Assembly (NCBI RefSeq): GCF_002723975.1
Contig: NZ_BEWO01000003.1
Coordinates: 153,462 to 217,461, forward strand
Length of the DNA: 64,000 bases
Direction of reading: 5' to 3'
Origin: Gluconobacter japonicus
GTDB lineage: Bacteria > Pseudomonadota > Alphaproteobacteria > Acetobacterales > Acetobacteraceae
Below, piece after piece: positions 1-8,942 of the stretch (positions within the stretch are counted from its first letter, which is position 1; each line of letters opens with the position of its first letter). The notes beneath the pieces were generated by a model. That model worked only from the letters and a program-made list of their open reading frames with translations. It was not told the DNA's origin and did no database searches. Position numbers and translations under genes: made by a program.

Positions 1-2105
1 ATCAGAACCTGATTACGCGCCGCCAGCAGCGCCGCATGACCCAGATGTCCCGTGTCTTCCAGTTCCAGATCAAAACCCGTCGCGTTACCCAGTTCCATCA
101 CGGCAGGCGGGTTCACAGCAAAGATCTGTGCATCCGGATCCATCCAGAAATGCATCATGATCTCACGGGACACCGTCATCGTCGTATGGGCAGAACCCGG
201 ACGCTGATCCCATGGCTTCATACGAATGAAGAACGCACCCGCAGACTGTCCCTGCCCGGCAAAACTGAAGCCGTTCATGGCAAAGACGGACTGCACGTAG
301 TCGCCATAATGCTTGAGAACGTAGTCTGTGATCTTCTGGTTGACAGCAGCGGTCTGGGCCTGTGTGGCGTTGTTCCGCATGGTCACCTGGCCGAAGATGA
401 TGCCCTGATCCTCATCTGGGAGGAACCCACCCGGAACGCGCAGGAACAGGAACACCACACCCGCCGTCAGCAGCACAAAAATGAGCATGCTGACCACCGG
501 AACCCGGATCAGCCATTTTACGCCGCCCAGATATCCATTGGTCAAACGATCAAACGTGCGGTTGAACCAGGCAATGGGGCCCTTCTCATGGCCCGTATGC
601 GTCGGCTTGAGCATGGAACCGCACAGGGCAGGCGTCATGACCATGGCCACGAGAACGGACAGCCACATGGCGGCAACAATGGTGATGGAGAACTGGCGGT
701 AAATTACGCCCGTCGATCCGCCAAAAGCAGCCATCGGGAGGAACACCGCGGTCAGAACCAGCACGATACCGATCAGCGCGCCAGAAATTTCGTCCATGGA
801 TTGACGGGCGGCTTCCTTGGGAGAAAGCCCCTGATCCGTCATCACACGTTCGACGTTTTCAACCACGACAATGGCATCGTCCACCAGCAGACCAACAGCC
901 AGAACCATGGCCAGCATGGTCAGAGTGTTGATGCTGTATCCCAGCACAGACAGCAGCCCGAACGTCCCAAGAAGAACAACCGGAACGGCAATCGTTGGGA
1001 TCAGCGTTGCACGGAAGTTCTGTAGGAAGATCAGCATCACGAAGAACACGAGCACAATGGCTTCCACCAACGTCTCGATTACTTCCTTGATGGACAACGT
1101 AATGAACGGCTCGGTATCCAGCGGATAAACCAGCTTCAGCCCACCCGGGAAGTACCGCTGCAAATCGGCCATTTTGGCGCGCACTGCGGCTTCCGTGTTA
1201 AGCTGGTTGGCACCCGGAGCAAGCTTCAGAGCCATGGCGGCAGCCGGATGTCCGTTATAAACAGACCCCAGCGCATAACTCTGTGCCCCCAGTTCAACAC
1301 GCGCCACATCTTTCAGGCGGACCTGGCTGCCATCCTGCTGAACCTTGAGCAGGATCTTTTCGAACTCTTCCGGAGAACTCAGGCGCGTCGGCCCGATCAC
1401 CGTCGCATCAAATCCAATTCCCTTCTTGGCGGGCAAACCACCAAGTTCACCAGACGAAACCTGAATGTTCTGTGCCTGAATGGCAGACTGAACGTCTCCC
1501 ACCGTCAGGCCGTAATTATAAAGCTTGGACGGGTCGAGCCAGATACGCATGGCATATTCGGAACCGAACAGCGTGTGATCACCCACACCCGAAACGCGCG
1601 ACAGCGGATCAGAAATATTGGAGGCCACGTAGTCCGAAATATCCTGCCCGGACATGCTGCCGTCTTCGGAAATAAAGGCCAGAACCATCATGAAGTTCTT
1701 GGTGGCCTTCGTGACACTCAGCCCCTGAGCAGTCACTTCCGACGGCAGACGCGGCTGTGCCAACTGTAGCTTGTTCTGAACCTGGACCTGAGCAATGTCC
1801 GGATTGGTTCCCTGTTCAAAGGTCAGGTCGATTTCCATCTGCCCACTCGCATAAGACGAGGCGGACAGATATTCGAGATGATCCAAACCATACATCTGCT
1901 GCAAAATCGGGCGCACAACCGTGTTGTTCACCGTCTCGGCAGATGCGCCGGGATACATGACGGAAATAGCGATCTGTGGCGGCGCGATGCTCGGATACTG
2001 AGCAATCGGCATACGGGTGATGGCAACGCCACCCACCAGCATGATGATCAGCCCGATGACCCAGGCAAAGATCGGCCGATCAATGAAAAAGCGTGAAAGC
2101 GTCAT
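1..2105 (-). CDS. RND multidrug efflux pump inner-membrane permease (AcrB/MexB type), 3' part cut off by the window edge
   Basis: This is the inner-membrane, proton-driven pump of a tripartite RND efflux system of the HAE-1 class. The frame stays open for about 701 codons from the ATG at 2105 to the left edge, so the last third of a usual 1,030-1,050 residue pump is missing. The start reads MTLSRFFIDRPIFAWVIG, the typical first helix of the family. The fourth-helix region contains LVDDAIVVVENV, carrying the paired aspartates used for proton relay. It lies 6 bases after the adaptor gene, so the two are one operon. An outer-membrane channel gene may follow outside the window. Regulation is probably through the divergent TetR protein. 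Substrates cannot be told from sequence. Confidence 0.95.
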   Translation of the reverse strand, partial: MTLSRFFIDRPIFAWVIGLIIMLVGGVAITRMPIAQYPSIAPPQIAISVMYPGASAETVNNTVVRPILQQMYGLDHLEYLSASSYASGQMEIDLTFEQGTNPDIAQVQVQNKLQLAQPRLPSEVTAQGLSVTKATKNFMMVLAFISEDGSMSGQDISDYVASNISDPLSRVSGVGDHTLFGSEYAMRIWLDPSKLYNYGLTVGDVQSAIQAQNIQVSSGELGGLPAKKGIGFDATVIGPTRLSSPEEFEKILLKVQQDGSQVRLKDVARVELGAQSYALGSVYNGHPAAAMALKLAPGANQLNTEAAVRAKMADLQRYFPGGLKLVYPLDTEPFITLSIKEVIETLVEAIVLVFFVMLIFLQNFRATLIPTIAVPVVLLGTFGLLSVLGYSINTLTMLAMVLAVGLLVDDAIVVVENVERVMTDQGLSPKEAARQSMDEISGALIGIVLVLTAVFLPMAAFGGSTGVIYRQFSITIVAAMWLSVLVAMVMTPALCGSMLKPTHTGHEKGPIAWFNRTFDRLTNGYLGGVKWLIRVPVVSMLIFVLLTAGVVFLFLRVPGGFLPDEDQGIIFGQVTMRNNATQAQTAAVNQKITDYVLKHYGDYVQSVFAMNGFSFAGQGQSAGAFFIRMKPWDQRPGSAHTTMTVSREIMMHFWMDPDAQIFAVNPPAVMELGNATGFDLELEDTGHLGHAALLAARNQVL

Positions 2106-2111
2106 GGGAGA

Positions 2112-3326
2112 TTACCCGGCCTTTCCAGCAGGAGCAGGCGCTTCCTGAGGTGCCACCTTGGCACCCGGCTGAACCTTCTGAAGACCATTCACGATCACCC
2201 GGTCTCCTGCCTTGACGCCATCCGTCACAAGCCAGTCTGTCCCGATCGTACGGCTCGTCTGAATCGCGCGCTGCTGCACCTTGTTGTCAGCATCGACAAG
2301 CATGACATACGGCTCACCCTTGGAGTTCCGCTGGACGGCCACCTGCGGAACAAGCAGACCGTTCGGATCAATACCTTCCCGAACATGGGCATGGACGAAC
2401 ATACCCGGCAGGAGCAGATGGTCCGGATTGGGAAATACAGCTCGCATGACGAGAGTTCCTGTTGCCGGATCAACCGTAACTTCCGACAACTGCAGCTTGC
2501 CGCGCTGCGGATATTCGGAGTTGTCCTCAAGCTTCAGTCCAACAGCCGCTGCATCATCCCCCTTACGCTCAACCTGACCCGTCGCCAGTTCATGCTTCAG
2601 GCGCAGCATATCCGCCGCCGCAAGATTGACGTCCACGTAAATCGGATCAAGCCGCGTTACGACAGCAATCGGTTGTGTCTGACCCGCTGTCAGCAGAGCG
2701 CCCGGCGTGTAAAGCGTACGGCCAATACGTCCATCAATCGGCGCACGAACATGGGTGTAGTTCAGATTGACGGCAGCCGCTTCAACATTGGCTTTTGCCT
2801 GTGCAACCTGTGCTTCGGCTTCACGGGCCGTAGCCAGCGTATTGTCATAGTCCTGCGAACTGACAGCATGCGCTTTGACCAGCGGCCCATAACGACGCAA
2901 CTGACCTGCCGCACGGCTTGCAGCAGCCTGTGCATTCAGAAGCTGTGCTTTGGCCTGATCGTAAGCTGCCTGATAGGGCGCGATATAGACCTGAAAGAGC
3001 TGCTGCCCTGCCTTGACGTCTGCACCCTGCTCAAAGTCACGCGAAACGATCACACCATTAACCTGTGGTCGGATCTGAGCCTGCTCATAGGCTTCCGTAC
3101 GACCCGGCAGGGATGTTTCCAGCGTGACAGGCTGAGCCTGTAGCGTAAGAATGCCGACAGATTGCGGTGGCATCTGGGGCGGAGCCTGCTTCTTGTGACA
3201 GCCCGCCAGCACGAGCGGTGCAACGAACAAAGGCAACAGCAAGCCAGATTTCAGCCGCCGGTGCTGGTCTTTCTCCGAGACGGCTGCTGCTGAGGACATC
3301 AAAAATGTTTTCTGAAAAGAAGGCAT
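2112..3326 (-). CDS. RND efflux periplasmic adaptor (membrane fusion) lipoprotein, AcrA/MexA type
   Basis: This 404-residue protein links the RND pump to an outer-membrane channel. The N-terminus has a basic stretch, a hydrophobic segment and the lipobox LVLAGC, so it should be a lipid-anchored periplasmic protein. The biotinyl-lipoyl-like half motifs (around GVIVSRDFEQGADVKAGQQL and VRAPIDGRIG) flank a coiled-coil hairpin rich in Ala and Gln, followed by beta-barrel and membrane-proximal domains, the usual AcrA order. The open frame runs further upstream to 3587, but that part overlaps the TetR gene and its operator. I therefore chose the ATG at 3326; an ATG at 3299 is also possible. Neither has a strong ribosome binding site. 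Confidence 0.93.
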   Translation of the reverse strand: MPSFQKTFLMSSAAAVSEKDQHRRLKSGLLLPLFVAPLVLAGCHKKQAPPQMPPQSVGILTLQAQPVTLETSLPGRTEAYEQAQIRPQVNGVIVSRDFEQGADVKAGQQLFQVYIAPYQAAYDQAKAQLLNAQAAASRAAGQLRRYGPLVKAHAVSSQDYDNTLATAREAEAQVAQAKANVEAAAVNLNYTHVRAPIDGRIGRTLYTPGALLTAGQTQPIAVVTRLDPIYVDVNLAAADMLRLKHELATGQVERKGDDAAAVGLKLEDNSEYPQRGKLQLSEVTVDPATGTLVMRAVFPNPDHLLLPGMFVHAHVREGIDPNGLLVPQVAVQRNSKGEPYVMLVDADNKVQQRAIQTSRTIGTDWLVTDGVKAGDRVIVNGLQKVQPGAKVAPQEAPAPAGKAG

Positions 3327-3361
3327 GATACAGCCGCTATCCTGTGATACAGAAACCACGC

Positions 3362-3384
3362 AGTTTCCAGTTGAGCTGGAAACT
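3362..3384. promoter_or_regulatory. Palindromic operator between the TetR gene and the efflux operon
   Basis: A perfect inverted repeat with 9-base arms (AGTTTCCAG and CTGGAAACT) and a 5-base spacer lies in the 116-base gap between the divergent efflux adaptor and TetR genes. This is the size and place expected for a TetR-family operator controlling both directions. That the neighbouring TetR protein binds it is inferred. Confidence 0.6.
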
Positions 3385-3442
3385 AGCCGGTTTCTTTGAT
3401 GAACGTCAATTCGGTTTGGCCGAATAATACCCGGAGTTGACC

Positions 3443-4099
3443 TTGAGCAGTTCTGACGCCCTGTCCGATGCCCGCAAGCTACGCTGCTGCGACCACACCG
3501 GTACGCTGGACGACGTGGAGCGCAGAACACGAATCCTGAATGCTGCCAGTTCGATGCTGACAACATATGGATATCATGCGGCTTCAATGGACAGCATTGC
3601 AGCCTGCTCCGGCATGTCCAAAAAGACGCTCTATCAGTTTTTCGAGTCGAAAAAATCTCTGTTTGAAACGCTGATCATTGAACGGCTTTTCGCCCCTATT
3701 CCTTATGCACCCGTCGAAACAGATCCACTCTCCACCCAGCTTCAAGGCATGATGCTGCTCATTGCAGAACAGCTTCTGGATGAAGAACGTCTCAGTCTGC
3801 TCAAGTCCCTCGTCACGGAGACCACACGCAACCCTGCCATCCGTCAGATCGTAGCAGACTTGTTCCACCTGTCAGGCCGCGCCCTCCCCGTCCAGGACTG
3901 GCTGACCAAACAGGTGACTACGGGCACTCTCGACATTGACGACGTCGAAGAAGCCGCGGACCTGCTGTTCAGCATGACACTCGGTGGCCCCCTTCTTGCT
4001 CATCTGACGCATTGCAAACCCCCAAAAGAGGGTGAAAATCTCACTCACTTCATCGAATATGGCGTTCAGACGTTCCTAAAAGCTCATACTGTCAAATAG
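3443..4099 (+). CDS. TetR/AcrR-family transcriptional regulator of the efflux operon
   Basis: This is a 218-residue DNA-binding repressor. The N-terminal helix-turn-helix is plain: RTRILNAASSML, then MDSIAACSGMSKKTLYQFF and ESKKSLFETLI, which is the TetR_N pattern. The C-terminal ligand domain is variable and does not reveal the inducer. No ATG precedes the HTH. A TTG at 3443 follows GGAG by 6 bases, so I prefer it to the TTG at 3437, which touches the GGAG. The gene is divergent from the adaptor-pump operon and almost certainly represses it, with the palindrome at 3362-3384 as probable operator. Its 3' end is only 9 bases from the convergent end of the flagellar operon. Confidence 0.9.
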   Translation: MSSSDALSDARKLRCCDHTGTLDDVERRTRILNAASSMLTTYGYHAASMDSIAACSGMSKKTLYQFFESKKSLFETLIIERLFAPIPYAPVETDPLSTQLQGMMLLIAEQLLDEERLSLLKSLVTETTRNPAIRQIVADLFHLSGRALPVQDWLTKQVTTGTLDIDDVEEAADLLFSMTLGGPLLAHLTHCKPPKEGENLTHFIEYGVQTFLKAHTVK

Positions 4100-4108
4100 G
4101 CGAAATCT

Positions 4109-6556
4109 TTAGCCACCTGCTGGCACAGACGAATCCTTGCCTTCTGTTAACAACTGGAACATAGCCGCCGACGGCTGGCCGCTCATTCTGGCGGAAAACT
4201 GCTTTGCCAGACTGGAAAGCATTGCGCTGTCATGGGCCCGGGACGCATCCGCCCCAATTCTCAACACAAGCTGGCTCTGCTCCGATGTCAAAGGATTTGC
4301 CGTCTCGTTTTGACCTGACAACAAGGGCTGAAGCAGGTTTTTCAGCACCTTAACTGCTCCATTCCAATCTTTTTGCTGTTCCAGAACACTCGCCTGCATT
4401 TCAAGAGCCTCCGGTTCCGAACGGTTTTTCAAATATCCCAAAGCCTTTTGCGGATCATGCTGCGCCAAGGCAATTTTTGCCCGAAGAAGCACGACCTCCG
4501 ACGACTCAACATGTCCACCAGGCAAGACGTTAATACTTGCAGGCTCTTCAGGGGGAAGAGCCTGCAGAGCAGCATCCAGAGCGCCCGTTTCAAGGTTTAG
4601 ACGCGCAATCTGAAGCTTCGTCTTTTGCGCGTCATCCCCTTCTTGAAGCTGCGCTAGCGCCTGAAGCGTATCCCGCTGCACCAAAGGCAAACCCAGAACA
4701 GCATAACGGTCAGAAAGCGCTTTCAGAAAATTGAGCTGGATTCTGCTCTGTCCTGTCGCTGCAAGCACTGCTTTCTTCAGGAGGTCGGCTTCTGCCAATG
4801 CGGTGTCTGGCTTGTCAGGAGCATGAGAAGCCATTCCCATAGCCACCCAAGAAAGCCGCTCCGCTCCAGGAAACTGCTCTGTTCCATAGAGTTGCTGACC
4901 ATCCTGAATGGCTTGCAACGCTTTCGGCCACTCTCCCGCTTTTGCAAACGCATCTACGGTTAACAACCTCGCTTCCGGCTCTCGTCCCGCCATTCGGAAG
5001 GCGGGCATCAGTGCATCAAGACGCGCACCGACAACTCCGGGCGGTATCTGACCCGTCTCTAGCCCAAGCCTTAACGCAGCTTCCCGTGCGACCGGCCAGA
5101 TCATGGGCGACGATGAACCCGCCAGCATTTCCAGTTTTTTCGAGGCACCCGGATCATGGTCCTGCGCAGCCAACAGCGCATGAGCCAGAGCCGTGTCCGA
5201 ATTTTCTGGCATTTTTCGAACAACCGCACGATCTGTCTCATCGCCGTACCGCACGACCCACTCGGCAGCAGATGGCACCAGACGATGCCGCAAGGGTTGC
5301 GCATAGGACGTGATGGAAGGCAGCCCTGACGCGATCAGTTTTGCCGCCTGTCCCCGCTCAGAACCCGAAACAGAGTTTTCTTTTTCCGAAGACAATGTTT
5401 GAACCATCCCACGCCAGAACTGGTCTTCCGGCGTGGAGCCTTCTTCCTCATCTCGCAAATCTGACGAAGGGCGGTGATTCAAAACTGCCGCAATCTGCTG
5501 CAACCGTTTTACATCAGAGCGGGCAACACCTTCAGGCTGATCTTCCAGAGCCGTTTGAAGAACCTGAGCAAGTTCAGGCCCATTTCCCAGACGTGCCAGT
5601 TCCTGAGCCAGGCGAATCCTCGCGTCGAACCTCTGCCCGGCAATCGCCATCGCCGCTGATATCCATGCATGATACGCTGCAGAGTGAAGCGCTTCCGGAG
5701 AGGTCTCCCCCAGCCGAACGCCCGCCATTGAGGCACCATAGGTGGCCATCTTCCCCTGAGACAAAAGGGGCAGACTGCCCGGCCCTATCCGATCCAGAAA
5801 GAATTTTCCTGATGATTGCCGCAATTCCAACACGTCAGAATCGGCCGCAATGACAACACCCATCAGGCTTGGGCGCACTTCAAATCCGTCCCCTCTCCTG
5901 GCCATCGTCTCAGAAACCACACCTGACTGAGCCAGACCAAGCAAAAGACGACGTCCTGAATCAGGGTCCTGGACCGTAAGCACCTGCATGGCATCACTTG
6001 CCTGCGGAGGCGTAAAGGTCAGCGCCTGACCTTCCTGCCCAAGCTTCATTGCGCTGTTGGCCCGGGAAGGCACGAGGGACACTGTCCACCCTCCCGCAAC
6101 TGGCTTGAGGTCCAGTGCAGCATCTACAGGGCAACTGATACGCACCACTGTGCTGTTGCCCAAAATCTGGCTCTGTACGGTTCCAAAGGGAGCAATTCCA
6201 CCTAGGGCGGCTGTATCGAGAGGGTGCCGCCCTGCCGCCACAAGAACAAAACTCCCCCCTCTCCGAAACGCTGCAATCGGCGTCCGCTCGCCCAGAGGCA
6301 ACCATAGTCCTGTTGCGTCCGAGACGGACGACACAGAGAAGGCAGGCCCAACGCCTACGCCCTTCATGCCTTCCTCTTTCAAGGCGGCGTTTTTTTGCTT
6401 CATCGTCTTGGGGAAAAGAGGGGACGGATCATTCAGAAACGACCATCCCTGCGGAAGAGCAGGCCCCTTGGCGGACGATACCGACGGCCCTGCAAACGCT
6501 GTTGCAGCGAAAACCATCAGCATCATTGCCGAAGCAGAAATCCGCCATCCGGTCAT
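4109..6556 (-). CDS. Large exported helical-repeat (TPR-like) protein at the end of the flagellar operon
   Basis: This 815-residue protein has an N-terminal signal peptide (hydrophobic stretch ending near AFAGPS), so it should be periplasmic or surface-associated. Residues about 30-260 look like a beta-rich domain. The rest is rich in Ala, Leu and Gln with helical pairs such as QKALGYLKNRSEPEALEMQ and WNGAVKVLKNLLQPL, which read as degenerate tetratricopeptide repeats. The start codon overlaps the stop of the MotE-like gene (ATGA), so it is translationally coupled to the fliL-fliM operon and is its last gene. The context points to a flagellar or motor-envelope role, but I do not recognise a named family. 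Confidence 0.85.
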   Translation of the reverse strand: MTGWRISASAMMLMVFAATAFAGPSVSSAKGPALPQGWSFLNDPSPLFPKTMKQKNAALKEEGMKGVGVGPAFSVSSVSDATGLWLPLGERTPIAAFRRGGSFVLVAAGRHPLDTAALGGIAPFGTVQSQILGNSTVVRISCPVDAALDLKPVAGGWTVSLVPSRANSAMKLGQEGQALTFTPPQASDAMQVLTVQDPDSGRRLLLGLAQSGVVSETMARRGDGFEVRPSLMGVVIAADSDVLELRQSSGKFFLDRIGPGSLPLLSQGKMATYGASMAGVRLGETSPEALHSAAYHAWISAAMAIAGQRFDARIRLAQELARLGNGPELAQVLQTALEDQPEGVARSDVKRLQQIAAVLNHRPSSDLRDEEEGSTPEDQFWRGMVQTLSSEKENSVSGSERGQAAKLIASGLPSITSYAQPLRHRLVPSAAEWVVRYGDETDRAVVRKMPENSDTALAHALLAAQDHDPGASKKLEMLAGSSSPMIWPVAREAALRLGLETGQIPPGVVGARLDALMPAFRMAGREPEARLLTVDAFAKAGEWPKALQAIQDGQQLYGTEQFPGAERLSWVAMGMASHAPDKPDTALAEADLLKKAVLAATGQSRIQLNFLKALSDRYAVLGLPLVQRDTLQALAQLQEGDDAQKTKLQIARLNLETGALDAALQALPPEEPASINVLPGGHVESSEVVLLRAKIALAQHDPQKALGYLKNRSEPEALEMQASVLEQQKDWNGAVKVLKNLLQPLLSGQNETANPLTSEQSQLVLRIGADASRAHDSAMLSSLAKQFSARMSGQPSAAMFQLLTEGKDSSVPAGG

Positions 6557-7284
6557 CCGTTGATACCGCGCGAGCCAGCATGCGCATGAATATTGGCCAG
6601 TAGTTGCGTCGCAAGAATGGCCCGTTGTGGCGACATGGCTTCCATGATTGCAGAAGCCTTGCGGGAACTCATGCGGTTCAGAAGACCTACGCCCACCCTG
6701 AGATCCAGAATATTGAAAATAACAGCCGCATCAGCAGGCTTCATGGCTTCGTAAATCTTGACGAGCCGATCCGTATCCTGATTGAGAAGTTCATCGGAAT
6801 GACGTTCACTGTCTTCAATCTGGGACCGTGACGCCTGCAAGGCCGTCATCCGGCGCTGAAGTTCTTCTTCCCCTGCATCAACGAGACGCTGCCTCTCATC
6901 CAACGCCTTGGACCGCCGGTCCAGTTCCTGCTGCCGCTCATTCAGATCGGCCTTCAAAGCCGGGTCAACGGTTTCTGCTGCCACCACTCCCGAAGGTGCC
7001 TGAGGTGCGCCTTGACAGCCGCCCGCCTTGCATAGATCGGCAGTAGCAGGGACCGGCGACGCTGCGGAAGATGCGGGTTTTTTCTCCATGGGAGCGGCCG
7101 CATCGGCCTTATGTGTAGACGCTTCAGCAGAAGCCGGTGTCACAGACGGTTGAGCAACAGCAGAAGCAACCAGAGACGAGCCCGCAGGGACTTCGGCACC
7201 TACATATTCAACCAGATCGTAAACCTTGACGCCCAGAAGAACGATCATCAAACCACATGTGATGTGAAGAAGACGGAAAAACAT
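6553..7284 (-). CDS. MotE-like flagellar motor chaperone (MgtE N-terminal-domain-like fold)
   Basis: This 243-residue protein has one N-terminal membrane segment (about residues 8-25), then a low-complexity Ala/Pro linker with two cysteines (CKAGGCQG) and a long coiled coil (about 110-175, LNERQQELDRRSKALDERQR). It ends in an MgtE-N-like helical domain (MKPADAAVIFNILDLRVGVG and MSPQRAILATQLLANIHA). That architecture matches MotE/FlbB-type proteins of alphaproteobacterial flagellar clusters, which help periplasmic motor or stator parts. It lies between the DUF6468 gene (5-base gap) and the exported repeat protein (4-base overlap). The C-terminal domain is clear; the exact role is by analogy. 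Confidence 0.8.
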   Translation of the reverse strand: MFFRLLHITCGLMIVLLGVKVYDLVEYVGAEVPAGSSLVASAVAQPSVTPASAEASTHKADAAAPMEKKPASSAASPVPATADLCKAGGCQGAPQAPSGVVAAETVDPALKADLNERQQELDRRSKALDERQRLVDAGEEELQRRMTALQASRSQIEDSERHSDELLNQDTDRLVKIYEAMKPADAAVIFNILDLRVGVGLLNRMSSRKASAIMEAMSPQRAILATQLLANIHAHAGSRGING

Positions 7285-7289
7285 CAGTT

Positions 7290-7793
7290 TTATCCCTGTC
7301 TCTGGCGAAGTGCGCGCAGAAGTTCACGTTCAGCCGCGCTTTTACCCACCGGCGTTTTGACCGTCCCCACGCTCCCCATCCGCCCCTCATCCATTCGGGG
7401 CCGAAGAGGCATGCGCGCGCCCGGAACATCCTCCTCCTCTGGCCGAATTATGGGTTTCTGGGAGGAGGCTTTCTGTGCGGAAACGCCTCCTTCAAGCACC
7501 TGCGCTACTGCTTCCGAGCGTTCACACAAAATCGTCAGTTCATTCTTGAGGGTTTTGCCGGTCTCAACAGTTTTGCCCAGTGCACGCCCAACCATTTCAG
7601 TTGTCTGACGAAGATGATCGATTCCGGATTGTGCCTGTGCGCTGCTGCTCTCCAAGCTCATGATCAATGCATCAAGCTGCCCACGGTCACGCCGGATGAC
7701 AACGAGGGCTCGGCCGAGATAAAGACTGTAGAAAATCGTCACCAGCAGCAGAACTGACAGGGCAATTTCAAGCCCAAGCTGGAACCTGTCCAT
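7290..7793 (-). CDS. DUF6468-like flagellar-cluster protein
   Basis: This 167-residue protein starts with one membrane-spanning helix (LGLEIALSVLLLVTIFYSLY). A cytoplasmic helical region follows, including SSSAQAQSGIDHLRQTTEMV and GKTLKNELTILCERSEAVAQ, then a basic disordered tail. The layout and position, directly after fliM and before the MotE-like gene, match the DUF6468 family found in alphaproteobacterial flagellar operons. Its biochemical role is not known to me. The ATG at 7793 lies 18 bases after the fliM stop, so the gene is in the same transcript. Confidence 0.75.
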   Translation of the reverse strand: MDRFQLGLEIALSVLLLVTIFYSLYLGRALVVIRRDRGQLDALIMSLESSSAQAQSGIDHLRQTTEMVGRALGKTVETGKTLKNELTILCERSEAVAQVLEGGVSAQKASSQKPIIRPEEEDVPGARMPLRPRMDEGRMGSVGTVKTPVGKSAAERELLRALRQRQG

Positions 7794-7811
7794 GAAAAAT
7801 GCTCCGTCTTT

Positions 7812-8942
7812 TCAGCTATAGGCGGAGGGCCGTTCCGTAGCCTCTCCTCCAATAAGATTTTCTTCAATCCGGACAGCCACCTGCCCCTGTTTTTTCCCCA
7901 CACGGCCTCGAAAAACAGTCTTCCCACCACATCGCATCTGCACCAGAGCGTCCGGGTCCCGACGCAGCACCAGCCGATCACCGGGAGAAAGGGTGAGAAT
8001 GTCCTGAAGGTTCATGGTCTGCTCCTCCAGAACGGCATCCAGTGTGACGTCTGTGTTCCAGAGTTCCTGAGCCAGATGACTTTCCCAGATCCCGTCATGT
8101 CCGAACTTCTCACCCATGAACTGCTGGAGCAGAATTTCACGAACCGGTTCAAGCGTCGCATGAGGGAGGATCAGATCCACGTCACCGCCGCGGCTATCCA
8201 TATCGATCCCGAACCGGGCCATGACCACACCATTGGTGGCCCGTGAAATGGTCGCAAAGCGGGAATTCAGCTCCAGACGATCCAGCCGGAAATTCACGGC
8301 GCAAAGCGGACTGAAACTCATAGAGAGATCGCTCAAAATCACACGAATCAGCGGCTCAATCAGTGCACGCTCAATCGCCGTATGATGCCGACCAGCAGGT
8401 CGGTCCTCGCCACTCAGGGACGCCCGAACACGGTCATGCCCACCGAGCAGGGCATCAATAATGCTGTAGATCAGGGACGAGCTGAGGATCAAAATCCCGT
8501 AATTGTCCCACTCTTCCGCCTTGAAGACCGCAAACATCGACTGCCCGGAAACATTTTCCAGATAATCACCAAAGCGCAGGGAATTGAGGCGGTCTATCGA
8601 GACTTCAACATTATCATTGGTGAAGTTCCGAAGACTGGTCGTCAAAATACGGACGAGACGGTCAAAGACCACCTCCAGCATGGGCAAACGCTCATAGGAA
8701 ACGGAAGACGTCGTGATCAGTCTTTCGAGCCCATTTCCTTCGCCTCCCCCCTTCAGCGTGGCATCACTTCCAAACAGACTGTCAATTTCAGCCTGATTGA
8801 GAATACGGCCAGTACCGTCCTCATCTTCCGGGAATCCGAAATCGTCCATGGAGAGAGCAAACTTGGGAGTCGGCATGCCGCCGTCTTCTTCCAGAGCCTG
8901 ATCCGGTTGTCTGCCATCCATGTTTGCCGCGTCTGCAGTCAC
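7812..8942 (-). CDS. fliM: Flagellar motor switch protein FliM
   Basis: This 376-residue protein is the C-ring component that binds phospho-CheY and sets the direction of rotation. Around residues 45-56 it has LNQAEIDSLFG, the conserved FliM N-terminal CheY-P binding motif, here preceded by about 40 extra residues. The middle CheC-like domain follows (SVSYERLPMLEVVFDRLVR to about 290). The C-terminal SpoA/FliN-like domain includes LSPGDRLVLRRDPDALVQM and GKKQGQVAVRIEE. The start is a GTG whose codon overlaps the fliL stop (GTGA), giving translational coupling. An ATG seven codons later is the alternative start. Confidence 0.95.
   Translation of the reverse strand: MTADAANMDGRQPDQALEEDGGMPTPKFALSMDDFGFPEDEDGTGRILNQAEIDSLFGSDATLKGGGEGNGLERLITTSSVSYERLPMLEVVFDRLVRILTTSLRNFTNDNVEVSIDRLNSLRFGDYLENVSGQSMFAVFKAEEWDNYGILILSSSLIYSIIDALLGGHDRVRASLSGEDRPAGRHHTAIERALIEPLIRVILSDLSMSFSPLCAVNFRLDRLELNSRFATISRATNGVVMARFGIDMDSRGGDVDLILPHATLEPVREILLQQFMGEKFGHDGIWESHLAQELWNTDVTLDAVLEEQTMNLQDILTLSPGDRLVLRRDPDALVQMRCGGKTVFRGRVGKKQGQVAVRIEENLIGGEATERPSAYS

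Noticed and set aside
36..1025. 329-residue open frame on the plus strand
   Set aside because: It runs antisense to the RND pump gene, which has clear motifs (RPIFAWVIG, LVDDAIVVVENV). The plus-strand peptide is rich in His, Arg and Gln and has no recognisable pattern.
2385..3143. 252-residue open frame on the plus strand
   Set aside because: It is antisense to the efflux adaptor, which shows an intact lipobox and lipoyl motifs.
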